Assembly: GCA_035527845.1 (NCBI GenBank)
Contig: DATKZT010000007.1
Coordinates: forward strand, 1 to 64,000
Origin: JAUWKC01 sp035527845
GTDB lineage: Bacteria > Planctomycetota > Phycisphaerae > Sedimentisphaerales > Anaerobacaceae
Direction: 5' to 3'
DNA: 64,000 nt
Both the position numbers and the translations under genes were made by a program. Shown here piece after piece: positions 34,801 to 42,542 of this stretch. Under the pieces are notes generated by a model, which saw only the letters and a program-made list of their open reading frames with translations, was not told where the DNA came from and did no database searches. The first letter of the stretch is position 1; each line of letters begins with the position of its first letter.

Positions 34801-37800
34801 CAGTGCCGGCCATTGTGGAAATACTCGAAAAGGAATCTGCTCAAAGCCAGGTCTATCTGATACGCGAATACATTGACCACTGGAAAGAGGTGCCCAAGCC
34901 AATCGATGAGAAAGTAGTTGAAGCGGTGCGTGAGAATTTAGACTATCGTTTGGGTCATAGCACCGACTGGACTGAATATCACAGAGAACTGCTGCGACTT
35001 GCGGGCGCCTCTCCGTTCGAAAGCGAGAGCGCCAGAGGAATTGCAGAGGCGTTTCTCGAGGCGGTCTCTGCAGGGAATGAGCGGCTAATCCGCAAGTTGG
35101 CTGTGCCGGCGGACCCGCATTACCCTGATGAGGTCATCAAATTAAGAGCCTTGTGTGCAAGAGCAAGGCTGAGAATAAACAAAGCTTATGCGGACACAAA
35201 AAATAACATGGCTTTGGCTATCGCATCCGGCCCTGACGGGGACGGGACTGAGGGCGACACTGTATCTATCTACCTCAATTTTAACAGTGGCGCGGTATGG
35301 CGGATAAGTGCACTTGTCCTTGAGACAGGAAAGCAAAGTGATAGAAGACTAAAACGATTCCTTGAGAAGTATCCTGATGCCAAGCCTGTGGCAGGCGCGC
35401 GGATGGTGATAATCTGCAACAAGAAGGAATTTGAAAATGATGAGGCTGTTTGGTTTAATGTCCGGCTACGGAATGATGGGGACAGAGAACTTGTTGCTGC
35501 ACCTTGCGAGATTGGATTCGTTGCAGTTGTGGATGGGGAGGAATATATACATGACTACAGAAGCAGAATGAACCAGTGCCACCGCGTTCGGCTTGCTGCC
35601 GGTGAGGAGCATACTGTTTCGGTCAGTGTGGAGAACTATGGATGGCTGCGGGTCAAGAATGACAGTGAGTTTTTGGAGATGTCGCCGGGTGAGCATACGG
35701 TTCAGTTAAAGATGGAACCTGAGCCGTCGAGCGAGATCAAAGGGACCGTATACTCCGATGTCGTGACGATAACAGTTGCGGAGCCGCGAAAAGGCCCCGG
35801 CGAGGTTCAGGTCGAGCCGGGGCGTATTTCGTGGGGTGAGGCTGCTGAGGGATTGCAGCTGGGGCTGGTGTTTGAGTCGGGCAATGGGGTGTACGGCGAG
35901 GGGGATGTGGCGGGGCTCGGAGTTTATGTGCGGAATGTCGGTGATAATGAGGCGGTGTTGATTTACCACGTTCGCCAGGACAGCAAGAGCCTGGAAGGCT
36001 CATTTACGAGGCCGAGTCTGCGAGACTGGAGAGGGCAGGATGTGACTTTGAGGGCGCCCATGAGCGGCGGCGGCATGTTTGCTGAGTCGCGGAGGGTTTT
36101 AGTTCGACCGGGTGAGATTAAGTTGTTAGGCAAAGAGCGTCTGGGGATGGGGACGAACATAGATAGCGGACCGGTTGATTATTCTGCAGAGGTGGAGCCC
36201 GGGCAGTACCGGGTAAACGAGAAGGTCAATCTGGGCATTGCCAGAAGTCGGGCGTGGGTCGAATTGACCAGCGGGGAGTTGGAGCTGACGGTAAAGGAGC
36301 GTAGTGCGTGGTGGATAGCATGGGGGGAAGAGGTGGATGGGCTGCAGTTGGGGCTGAGCATGGACCGCGGGGACGGCGTGTACCGGCAAGGCGAGCTTGT
36401 CACTCTCACGGTCCATGTCCGCAATGTCGGCGATGAGGAAGTCGCGCTGACTTATGACGATTTGGCCCATTCGGCGCCGGGCGTACAGGGTACCAGAGAA
36501 AAGCCAATGATATTTGATACTTATATTATTGGCGGCAGGGCTACGGTGCGTGAGTATCGCTTGTTGTTGCGGCCGGGTGAGATGAAGATGCTTGGCAAGG
36601 TGCGGCTGCAGCTTGAGCCGCTGCTGGGAGAAAGGCAGGCGCAGTATTCGGCGGACCTTGAGGCGGGCGAATATCCCGTGAGGCATACGGTTAAGTTCGG
36701 CAGCCCCACGGAAGAGGGGTCGTGGCGCGGCCAGTTGACTACCGGAGAGGTGAAACTGGTTGTGGAAGAGCTGATGTTCGGGCCGGTTATTGAACAGTTC
36801 CTCAGGGAGCAGGGCGAGGCGAGTTCCGCTATCGACTTCGACACGCAGCGGACGCTTAGACCGGAGATGGAAACCAGTGAGGGTGTGAGCGTGGCGTCGT
36901 TTCGCCTTTGTCGCGAGCGGGGGATAGATGTTATCGCTCGGCAAGAGCGTGCCGGGCTGGCGGCAATCAGCATGGAAGTGGTGCGCCTGAATGAGAGTGA
37001 CTGGGAAACCATGCCGCCGGTAGAACTGGCCAAATTGCTTGAGGAGCGGGACCGGCGGATTAAGAGGGTCAAGCAGCGCGGTTACGGCATTGTCGAACTG
37101 AGCGGCGATTCGATTTTCGGGTTCAAGACCCGCGACGGCGGCATCGGGATGGTCCGAATAGTTGGCTTCAAAGAGGACCCGTGGGAGGTTAGGATTCGGT
37201 ACAAGACGGCGCAGAAAGAAGCGGCCGAGAAAGACAGAACGGGGGCCGAGGCGGCGGAGGTCGCTGGTCTGACGGCCAAACGTCCGTGGGATCTGCAGCC
37301 CGGTGACAGTCCCTCTTCTCAGTATATCAGGACGCTGCGGCTGCTGGCCCAGGGTGGGGGGACACGCGCCGAGGCGGCCGCTCGTTTTCGCGCCATCGCC
37401 GAGCAGGCTGCCGGTTCCCGCGAGGGCGAGACTGCGGGCGAATTGGCGGTGCTGCTGGAAGAGATGGTGGAAGAAGACAGGCGGTTTAAGGAGCCAGAGC
37501 ATTTGTCGGCGCTATCCGAGGGGGAGCTTATCGATTACTACGTGTACAAACTGCGGGACGTAGCCGCCGTGCAGCATGCGTACCCGGGCAAGTGTTTTGT
37601 TCTGTACTACAATCAACTCTGGCTGGGCGAAAAAGACGACAATGCCGCCCTCAAACTACGAAAGATAGGTAAGCCTGCATTGCCAAGGCTTATTGAGCTT
37701 TTGGATGACCGCCGACCGACGCGGTCAATGGGAGGCAGCGAAGCCTCCGGCGAGCATCTGCTGCGCTATGGAGACGTTGCCTTGCAGGTGGTCGAGGCAA

Positions 37801-39992
37801 TTGCCGGCAGAGAATTTGGCGCGAGCCTGGAAGAGAAGGGGCTCTATTTGGTTGACTCAAGACCGGCGGCAAGGCAGGTGATTATCAGCGAGGTTAAACA
37901 TTGGTGGAATGAGAACAAGGGCAAGACCGAAGGTGAATGGATTCGCGGGTCGCTTCTCGAATCGGGAATAGGCCTGGGTTCAGGGTGGAATATCAATCGA
38001 GTAAAGGCGGCAGAGCGGCTGATTGAAATTGAGGGCGCCAAGTCCACTGATTTTTTCCGACGGCTTTCGAAGGCAGAGCCGGACTGTTATCATCTGGTTC
38101 GCCTTCTTTGGCAGGCGGGTGGAAAGGCTGTTTTGGATGACATTCGCCCGAAAGCCGCAAGCGGCAATTTCTTTGTTCGTATGGCCGCGTATAGAGCTTT
38201 GATGGAGGCCGGCGAACCGGGGATTGTTGGAAGACTAATCTCAGAGCTGGACGAGTTCGTCAAGAATCCGCGCGAATACGACAGAAGACTGATTGATCTG
38301 CTTATTTTGTCGGACCGGCAGGAGGGTGTGCTGGCGGCGGCGCGACTGCTCCGGCACGACAACGCCGACGTCGTGGAAATGGCACTGACTTCGTTTAGGG
38401 TCGTGCTGGAAACGGAAGACATGCCCTCGCCTAATCTGCGGCCGCTCGTATTTCCGTATATGGGGTCGAAGCTCGATGCCGATGCGAGCGGGCAGCCAGC
38501 CAGTAGCTGGCAGAAGCACGTGGCGGCCGGCTGGCTGATTAAGGCTGCCGAGCTTCCCTATACATGGCCGTCGGAACCATCCAAGGCAAAGTACGAAGCA
38601 GTCGTCGAGCAGGTCAGGTCGTGGTGGGCGCAGCAGACCGCCGAGTCCATCGCGTGGGGGCAGGCGGTGGAGGGGCTGCAGGTTTCCATCTCGGTTGAGA
38701 AGAATGAGTTCGGGCTGGATGAGCCGATTCTGGTGAGATGGCAGATCAGGAATGTTTCCGATGAGGACAAGACAATCATCTGGCACGAGCTGCAATACTC
38801 GCCGGTGGTTTTCGAGATTGGCAAAAAGGGCGAGAAGAGATACATCGCGGAGGACTCGCGGCGAATGTACAACGATGCCCACCCGGCCCTTCCCGAGAAG
38901 ATTGTGCTTTCGCCGGGCGATGTGAAAGAAGCGAGGTTTGACCTGCGATATTTCGGTCTGAGCCATGAGAAAGAAGGTACATACGAAATCACAGGGCTTT
39001 ATTCACCAAAGGATTCGCGGCGGCTTGCCGACTATTGGCTGGGCAAGCCGGAGTACCGCGATGTGATGACGAGCCGGATTGCATCGGCGACGATGGAAAT
39101 AACGCTGACGAGGAATCCGGATTGGCTTAAAAGGCAGTTGGCAGGCGGGGAATTCTGGGACCGACTCGAGGCTGCGCGCCTTCTGGCCCCGGTCATCGGC
39201 AATGAGAAGGTTGTGGCACAACTGGAGAAGATGTACCCGCCACAGAATACCCGTCACATGGTTCGCCTGGTTTGTTTGATGGCGAGCCTGGGAGACCGCT
39301 CGCACGTGAAAGAGGTTATGGACATGTATGAGGCGGGCGGTTATGCGCCTTATATGCATGATTACAACGATGATATGATTGACTTCATCGGGCGCTGGGG
39401 CGGTGGTGTGGCCCGTTCGCCAATGGATGACACGCGCATTCGATTCAGGAAAATCGACTTTATGCACGGCGGCGGCGTTTCGGACGGCCTGGAACTGGTG
39501 GTAAAGCCGGCAAAGGAAAGCTTCGCAGCAGATGAGGATATTGTTCTTGATTTCTACATGCATAACGAGCGGCCGCCGTACAAGCTGTTTTGCATCTATC
39601 CGGATACCCTGTGGCAATGGACATCGTGGAGAATCCAGGGTGATACGGGGGCATCGCTGCCAATGCCGCAAAGGCAAATTGAGGGGACATTGCGGCCGGT
39701 GCGCAAGGACGACTTTTTCGTTATCGCTCCACAGAAAACGATTTACTGGCAGCAGGTGATCCGAAAAGAATGGCTGCCGCCGGGCGGTCTCGCTCCGGGC
39801 GCGTACACGCTGTTTGTTTCTATGAACACAGCGCCTGCGATGAAATCGGTTATTCCGGACTACGAGCAGTTTTGTCGCAGTCACTACATTGAGCCCTGGC
39901 ACGGGACGCCCGAAACAGGCCCGATCCCATTAAAGATAATCCCGGCGAAAAGGGGTGGCCCTTCGCCGCTTCTGCCAGGGCCAGTGGACTGA
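28860..39992 (+). CDS. Giant M56-family sensor peptidase with a roughly 3300-residue extracytoplasmic region
   Basis: A single 3710-residue frame. Residues 1-390 form a BlaR1-like protease: helices near 11-37, 45-64, 157-178 and 365-386, the VFGVFRPVLLMP motif, and the zinc site HELAHIKRGDL (H256, E257, H260). The rest should lie outside the inner membrane. Visible modules: a REATxxLL-type unit at 469-540, repeated at about 1509-1590; carboxypeptidase-regulatory-like beta-sandwiches at about 960 and 1080; HEAT-like helices near 1880-2000 and 3050-3230; and four Ig/BsuPI-like modules near 2323, 2484, 3262 and 3537, three of which open with WGEAAEGLQ-like motifs and the fourth with a diverged DGLELVV motif. 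BlaR1 is normally about 600 residues with a penicillin-binding sensor; none is seen here. The ligand is unknown. Confidence 0.85.
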   Translation: MIEQINQIGRMWWGWMWPMFWQVGVVVVLVWVIDLIIRRRVWPQVRYALWVLVLLKLILPPWLAAPTSVTRQLAPLATEAVKYSFFTDEPAIGPPAEQAAAPVTTDVEALIVKPPVTYDVPMALRPQMPARDPAGVADSDEASHVSEERGPRLSRQSWAMLVWMMGVVTLACWLVLRFRRLRRRHAKNGRSELPARFEQLLAEAAAKLRLRRLPEVVLSRDVVSPAVFGVFRPVLLMPAGEVNRLCRRELEHVLLHELAHIKRGDLKVHAFYMVLQIIYWFNPLLWLVRRQLQHLRELCCDATVARILREETTGYRETILQTARRLLARPAEPGMGLLGLFEDSARLVTRLKWLEKKTWKHRGLRLATVFVIVAVMAACVLPMAKVEEESGSGVDDLPVVRTSRERRDGTEFYMGTKTKEGLSIFSQAEPMALSFRITGELKAGAGKELEVPLVTIPTDAQIVKEEHERLREATLKLLKTSGDFVEPRYVRSRVDKDIVSVAFMFKGPEDPQRRIKLTVRVADSERNTLGMLVRQCRDQRIIAKNPPVILSDRPLISRVNMEELHLDEGLLEKAARIEVRFEELARVKEGRQFGDIEEAFELYRRIEISREVEAYPEEEFKVENIIFDESGGKLYAKLDFGWTIHGALGRTLKHRLMLELLDAAGEVVGRTETVFSNKEGVILRYGRRDISRASGEMYVALGEWSQVKEAARFLLKIKPAPEDAVVSEPQVSLCSIEVKIVDAQGRAVEDDYSLDLWRRRLPGDQTGNEGQIRGRTGRWYNSWKKADWIQSIKRLSKWERLYPGEYIVTADHALRKIGDWWDRDPTPTGISDVIHVDGVENRDVIALVRLEGDAPLTIKFIDSQTLEPVSEAWQRLYRDDGRLLGNGGLADANGISRYRSLKAGTYRLESRGKGPGMAKRKEYVPLEEPVKIEVIKGQENEVTVRLDPNELTEAQIKKRWPWSVTGTVRDEQGRPMEGVRVQVAAGWGTLGRSDEDVTNADGRYTLRFVPGGFVMAERKGAWYAAIVSAFKDGYYEANLCSQGDLAMAYEPIDPNARGKEWRYQGVVLPNEPYEVNFVMVRAARIKGRLIDGQGSPIGGKGLWLAGEGLYPASSVLASFETDADGRFAVDSVARQICWLTYRGGRRKEVTTVPIDFSEPVEYEVVLVYEAPEYGSPSLKVEKAEPRVSDEPGATVEIEEAGSGAPRAGTDSGQMRARGEEILRRMREVNRYWLVGPAAEVKNYAYDFVVIGQKREKIEISDPREVFRDFRQGIGYHSLVHRVVCEEGDYAITEVAEDEETIRLDFAFEDPIKIIARHEVAFGCNGCFVVFPKKASLWLDAAKMVPVQVKAEDVEERFSEYASAADGCYVPLRIEIEHEDSSFDWRFRLHEPGLWLFEEGRYGEEGKEPAPAALVEKVRVNDASITETKVPSYGTDWWPTVLSVEHGRSEQGAQQMILTTRTRKDVTVRAVAEPGRMIFETVGTLPVKDGKRPSIELLSAPDVADLRSEKRKELREATVQLLAAGGRFVKPGYFHLGCGEATGQCDVRFLFMGPETVERRIKVTVELRDANGVSLATMTRQCADGRIYARANRERDRSGSRREETNLEGFDIDLKLVDTTEQIAVTFEEMPPDFGEGEEAVETLLSDGSDLEVDVEKDKKEAVEGMEGTGSAEHSAWRADFESLSVEMSGIWIWWQKPQFSISSDGFVEFTMGKGPQDSSRYKTTFSLRPEHLRQLNRLLAETGWLTEAGANVEPGYTDASRIDISLVRRGETTKVWCHDRNPEPYSALVNFLMRIYRQEWLLNRMTAAAEKERLDAFREVEDELKAAAGEPMLPHPTPVLDYHRFIDVCIEVINNTRDNHREVIATALRLLGMLGIESQRDTIIGLTTAEQTASEAQWSKQKTLVVRIAAVKALTALGGEKSLQQLRSLAAKHEQSEVWLNDGIAEGLYELGGEGSIDSLKDMARTTSSAAWCLIRLGPAAVPAIVEILEKESAQSQVYLIREYIDHWKEVPKPIDEKVVEAVRENLDYRLGHSTDWTEYHRELLRLAGASPFESESARGIAEAFLEAVSAGNERLIRKLAVPADPHYPDEVIKLRALCARARLRINKAYADTKNNMALAIASGPDGDGTEGDTVSIYLNFNSGAVWRISALVLETGKQSDRRLKRFLEKYPDAKPVAGARMVIICNKKEFENDEAVWFNVRLRNDGDRELVAAPCEIGFVAVVDGEEYIHDYRSRMNQCHRVRLAAGEEHTVSVSVENYGWLRVKNDSEFLEMSPGEHTVQLKMEPEPSSEIKGTVYSDVVTITVAEPRKGPGEVQVEPGRISWGEAAEGLQLGLVFESGNGVYGEGDVAGLGVYVRNVGDNEAVLIYHVRQDSKSLEGSFTRPSLRDWRGQDVTLRAPMSGGGMFAESRRVLVRPGEIKLLGKERLGMGTNIDSGPVDYSAEVEPGQYRVNEKVNLGIARSRAWVELTSGELELTVKERSAWWIAWGEEVDGLQLGLSMDRGDGVYRQGELVTLTVHVRNVGDEEVALTYDDLAHSAPGVQGTREKPMIFDTYIIGGRATVREYRLLLRPGEMKMLGKVRLQLEPLLGERQAQYSADLEAGEYPVRHTVKFGSPTEEGSWRGQLTTGEVKLVVEELMFGPVIEQFLREQGEASSAIDFDTQRTLRPEMETSEGVSVASFRLCRERGIDVIARQERAGLAAISMEVVRLNESDWETMPPVELAKLLEERDRRIKRVKQRGYGIVELSGDSIFGFKTRDGGIGMVRIVGFKEDPWEVRIRYKTAQKEAAEKDRTGAEAAEVAGLTAKRPWDLQPGDSPSSQYIRTLRLLAQGGGTRAEAAARFRAIAEQAAGSREGETAGELAVLLEEMVEEDRRFKEPEHLSALSEGELIDYYVYKLRDVAAVQHAYPGKCFVLYYNQLWLGEKDDNAALKLRKIGKPALPRLIELLDDRRPTRSMGGSEASGEHLLRYGDVALQVVEAIAGREFGASLEEKGLYLVDSRPAARQVIISEVKHWWNENKGKTEGEWIRGSLLESGIGLGSGWNINRVKAAERLIEIEGAKSTDFFRRLSKAEPDCYHLVRLLWQAGGKAVLDDIRPKAASGNFFVRMAAYRALMEAGEPGIVGRLISELDEFVKNPREYDRRLIDLLILSDRQEGVLAAARLLRHDNADVVEMALTSFRVVLETEDMPSPNLRPLVFPYMGSKLDADASGQPASSWQKHVAAGWLIKAAELPYTWPSEPSKAKYEAVVEQVRSWWAQQTAESIAWGQAVEGLQVSISVEKNEFGLDEPILVRWQIRNVSDEDKTIIWHELQYSPVVFEIGKKGEKRYIAEDSRRMYNDAHPALPEKIVLSPGDVKEARFDLRYFGLSHEKEGTYEITGLYSPKDSRRLADYWLGKPEYRDVMTSRIASATMEITLTRNPDWLKRQLAGGEFWDRLEAARLLAPVIGNEKVVAQLEKMYPPQNTRHMVRLVCLMASLGDRSHVKEVMDMYEAGGYAPYMHDYNDDMIDFIGRWGGGVARSPMDDTRIRFRKIDFMHGGGVSDGLELVVKPAKESFAADEDIVLDFYMHNERPPYKLFCIYPDTLWQWTSWRIQGDTGASLPMPQRQIEGTLRPVRKDDFFVIAPQKTIYWQQVIRKEWLPPGGLAPGAYTLFVSMNTAPAMKSVIPDYEQFCRSHYIEPWHGTPETGPIPLKIIPAKRGGPSPLLPGPVD

Positions 39993-40094
39993 GAGAACGC
40001 GGATGACCGATTATTTTACACAACTTTTACTTGTTGGAACTATTTGGGTTTCTGATAATGGTGGCAGTATCACTGTTCACAGGGAGAACACAAA

Positions 40095-42464
40095 ATGAAA
40101 CCGTTAAGAAATACGTTTTTTTCGGCGGTGCTTTGCATCTTTGTTCTTGCCCATAACATTGACGCCCAGGAGAAAGAATCAAAAGGGTTGAAAAACGGTT
40201 TCGACGAGGTTATGGAGGTTATTCGCACCGGCAATGCCTACCAGCGGGCGGAGACCGTACCTACCCTGGCCCGAATAGATGACCCGCGCGTTGTAGCTGC
40301 ACTCATTGACCTGCTAAACGATGACGATGAGACGGTTCGCGCTTATGCCGCCCAGCAGTTGGATCTCCTTGCCGACAAGCGCGCCGCCAAAGCACTGGTC
40401 AAGGCCCTTGGTGATTCGTCCTCGCGGGTTCGAACGGTTGCGGCGAACGGCCTGACGAAGATCGGCGACCGCAGCGCTGTCGGCGCGTTGGTAAAAACCG
40501 TCCTTGAAAACCTTCCAAAGGTCGGTGAAGATTATCACGGACGTGATTCGATGCGGGCGGCTCTCCGGGCTATTGCCAGGCTCTCGACAAATTCGCCGCC
40601 AGAAATCATTGTGCTGCTGCGGCCCATCGCGACGGGTGAAACTGTTGACGCAAAGCTGTGGTGGTTTTACGAGGTCGTTGCTCAGTGCCTGGGGGAAATC
40701 GGCGACAAAGCCGCCTTCGACCAGTTGCAAAGGGCGGATGAGGTTTTGAGCAGTATGCGGTCGGATTACAAGACCTGGTATGCAGTCCGCAAGGCAATGT
40801 CCGCCATCGGCCCACAAGCCGCACCGTTCAATAGACCCGCCGCTGACATCTTGTATTCCTTTCGAACATTCAAGATAGACCAGGATGGAATTCGTCAGAG
40901 ATGGGTATTTCCATTGGCAGAATTGGGCAACTCTGCCATCGGCGATATCGAATGGGCTCTAAAGTTTACCGAAACACAAAACGAAAGCCGCAGTCGAAAG
41001 ATGGTCGGCATCGAAGCTCTCGGTGAAATCGGCGGACCCGAGGCCGCCAAGGTTCTGGGTGGTTATATAGACGGTCTATTCGTTGACGATGTGCCCGAAA
41101 AGCAGGTTTCCCCGGGTGAATCCGCAAGGCTCGGCCCCGGCAGGCGCCTGTGCCGTCAGTGTGATTACCCCTTGAGAGTGGCTCTGATTGCCCTATTTAA
41201 GGCGCAGCCTGATGTTGATACTGCGAAAGAAATTGTTGCTTTGCTGCCTTTGGAAAAGTTCGAGCAGACCAACGTGTTGTACGAAATAGAACGCGCCACC
41301 CCACAGAAGGTGCCTGCCGCCGCTGCCGTGGAGTTGTACAGCCTGCTGGTGTTGCCACAGCCGCCCGAAGGTATTGAAAGATTTGCGTCGTGGCGCGCCA
41401 TGGAGTTTCTGGCAAGAATCGGCGGCGAGCAGGCGGGGCGGGTCCTCAGTCGCGTCCTTTTGGAGTCGTCAAATGCAAAGCTCGTGGAATTGGCGGCCGA
41501 CGGACTTGGTAAGATCAAAGACTACGATGCTGTGCCGACCCTCATGGAGGCGTCGAAGGTGAGGAACATCCCTGCTGAACGGGTAGCCCGCGCTATGGGC
41601 GCCATAAATGACAAACGGGCGGTGCCAGGACTGGAGTATATGGCAGGGCGTGATAATCTGAGTCAGGCAGACCGCCTGTGGATAGCCGCCGCACTGGCGC
41701 GATTGGGCAAAGACTACCAACAGAACGCTGCGATCGTCCGAAGCGCCCTGCCCGATTCCCTCGAGCAGGCTAAGTGGCTCAACGACCCTGAAACTATCAA
41801 GGCCGTAGCCGCCCTGAGCGAACAGGGCAAGAATCCCCTTGAGGCCGCACAGACTCTTGAGGCCGTCGGCACAAAGGAATCACTTGAGAAAGCCCTGCAA
41901 ATCCTGAGCAGCCTGATAGACCCGGAAAGACCGGGCGACGCCAAAAGGCTGCAAACGGTGGCTTCTTCCGCCGCCCGGCTCGCAAACAAACTGGCAAGTC
42001 CGAAGGAAAGTTATTATGCAGACATAGCCACCGTTTCGAGCGAGGCGCTGCGCTGGTTCGAAATGGGCCAGCAGGCAAGTCCTCGCGCCGAGGCCATATC
42101 GGGCTTTGAAGCGGTAGGGAGGCTGCCGGCGCTGGCGCGAAAAATCTGGATAGTCGAAGCCACCCGCCGACTGGACCTGGCCGCCAAACAGCAAGAACCA
42201 AACTGGGAGTTCGAGTTAAACGGCAGCGAGATTAGAGCTATTAAGGGTATCTTTGCCCCGGAGCTGGTGCCCGTGCTTGAGCGCATCGTAAAAGAAAACC
42301 AATCCACCGTAAGCTTTCACGGAAAATACCAAATCGCCAAGTTCTACAACGTCCGTAGCCGCGCTGCCAGAATCCTCACAGAAGAAACGGGACAGCCGCA
42401 TACCTTCGTCGATGTTGACGGCCGGACACATCCCGGCGGGTGGGACCCTTCACAGGAAAAGTGA
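40095..42464 (+). CDS. Secreted HEAT-repeat protein
   Basis: This 789-residue protein has a signal peptide (MKPLRNTFFSAVLCIFVLAH, cleavage probably near IDAQE). HEAT/PBS-lyase-type repeats follow, for example DPRVVAALIDLLNDDDETVRAYAAQQLDLLADKRAAKALVKALGD split over residues 55-100, and similar helix pairs with intervals of about 31 residues to about residue 570. AGGGAGAA precedes the ATG. It starts 102 bases after the giant M56 gene, which also contains HEAT-like stretches, so the two may share a pathway and possibly a transcript. No enzyme motif is seen. A role as a binding scaffold in the envelope is inference. Confidence 0.82.
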   Translation: MKPLRNTFFSAVLCIFVLAHNIDAQEKESKGLKNGFDEVMEVIRTGNAYQRAETVPTLARIDDPRVVAALIDLLNDDDETVRAYAAQQLDLLADKRAAKALVKALGDSSSRVRTVAANGLTKIGDRSAVGALVKTVLENLPKVGEDYHGRDSMRAALRAIARLSTNSPPEIIVLLRPIATGETVDAKLWWFYEVVAQCLGEIGDKAAFDQLQRADEVLSSMRSDYKTWYAVRKAMSAIGPQAAPFNRPAADILYSFRTFKIDQDGIRQRWVFPLAELGNSAIGDIEWALKFTETQNESRSRKMVGIEALGEIGGPEAAKVLGGYIDGLFVDDVPEKQVSPGESARLGPGRRLCRQCDYPLRVALIALFKAQPDVDTAKEIVALLPLEKFEQTNVLYEIERATPQKVPAAAAVELYSLLVLPQPPEGIERFASWRAMEFLARIGGEQAGRVLSRVLLESSNAKLVELAADGLGKIKDYDAVPTLMEASKVRNIPAERVARAMGAINDKRAVPGLEYMAGRDNLSQADRLWIAAALARLGKDYQQNAAIVRSALPDSLEQAKWLNDPETIKAVAALSEQGKNPLEAAQTLEAVGTKESLEKALQILSSLIDPERPGDAKRLQTVASSAARLANKLASPKESYYADIATVSSEALRWFEMGQQASPRAEAISGFEAVGRLPALARKIWIVEATRRLDLAAKQQEPNWEFELNGSEIRAIKGIFAPELVPVLERIVKENQSTVSFHGKYQIAKFYNVRSRAARILTEETGQPHTFVDVDGRTHPGGWDPSQEK

Positions 42465-42542
42465 ATCCATCTGCCGGTCTTTATGCCGTAGCCGCGGTTG
42501 CCGAATGGGCGTTATTGACCCTGATACAGGCCTGCCAGGCGG

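Noticed and set aside
36126..37502. A 458-codon - strand frame inside the giant M56 gene
   Set aside because: It is antisense to the continuous giant frame and of basic, low-complexity composition.
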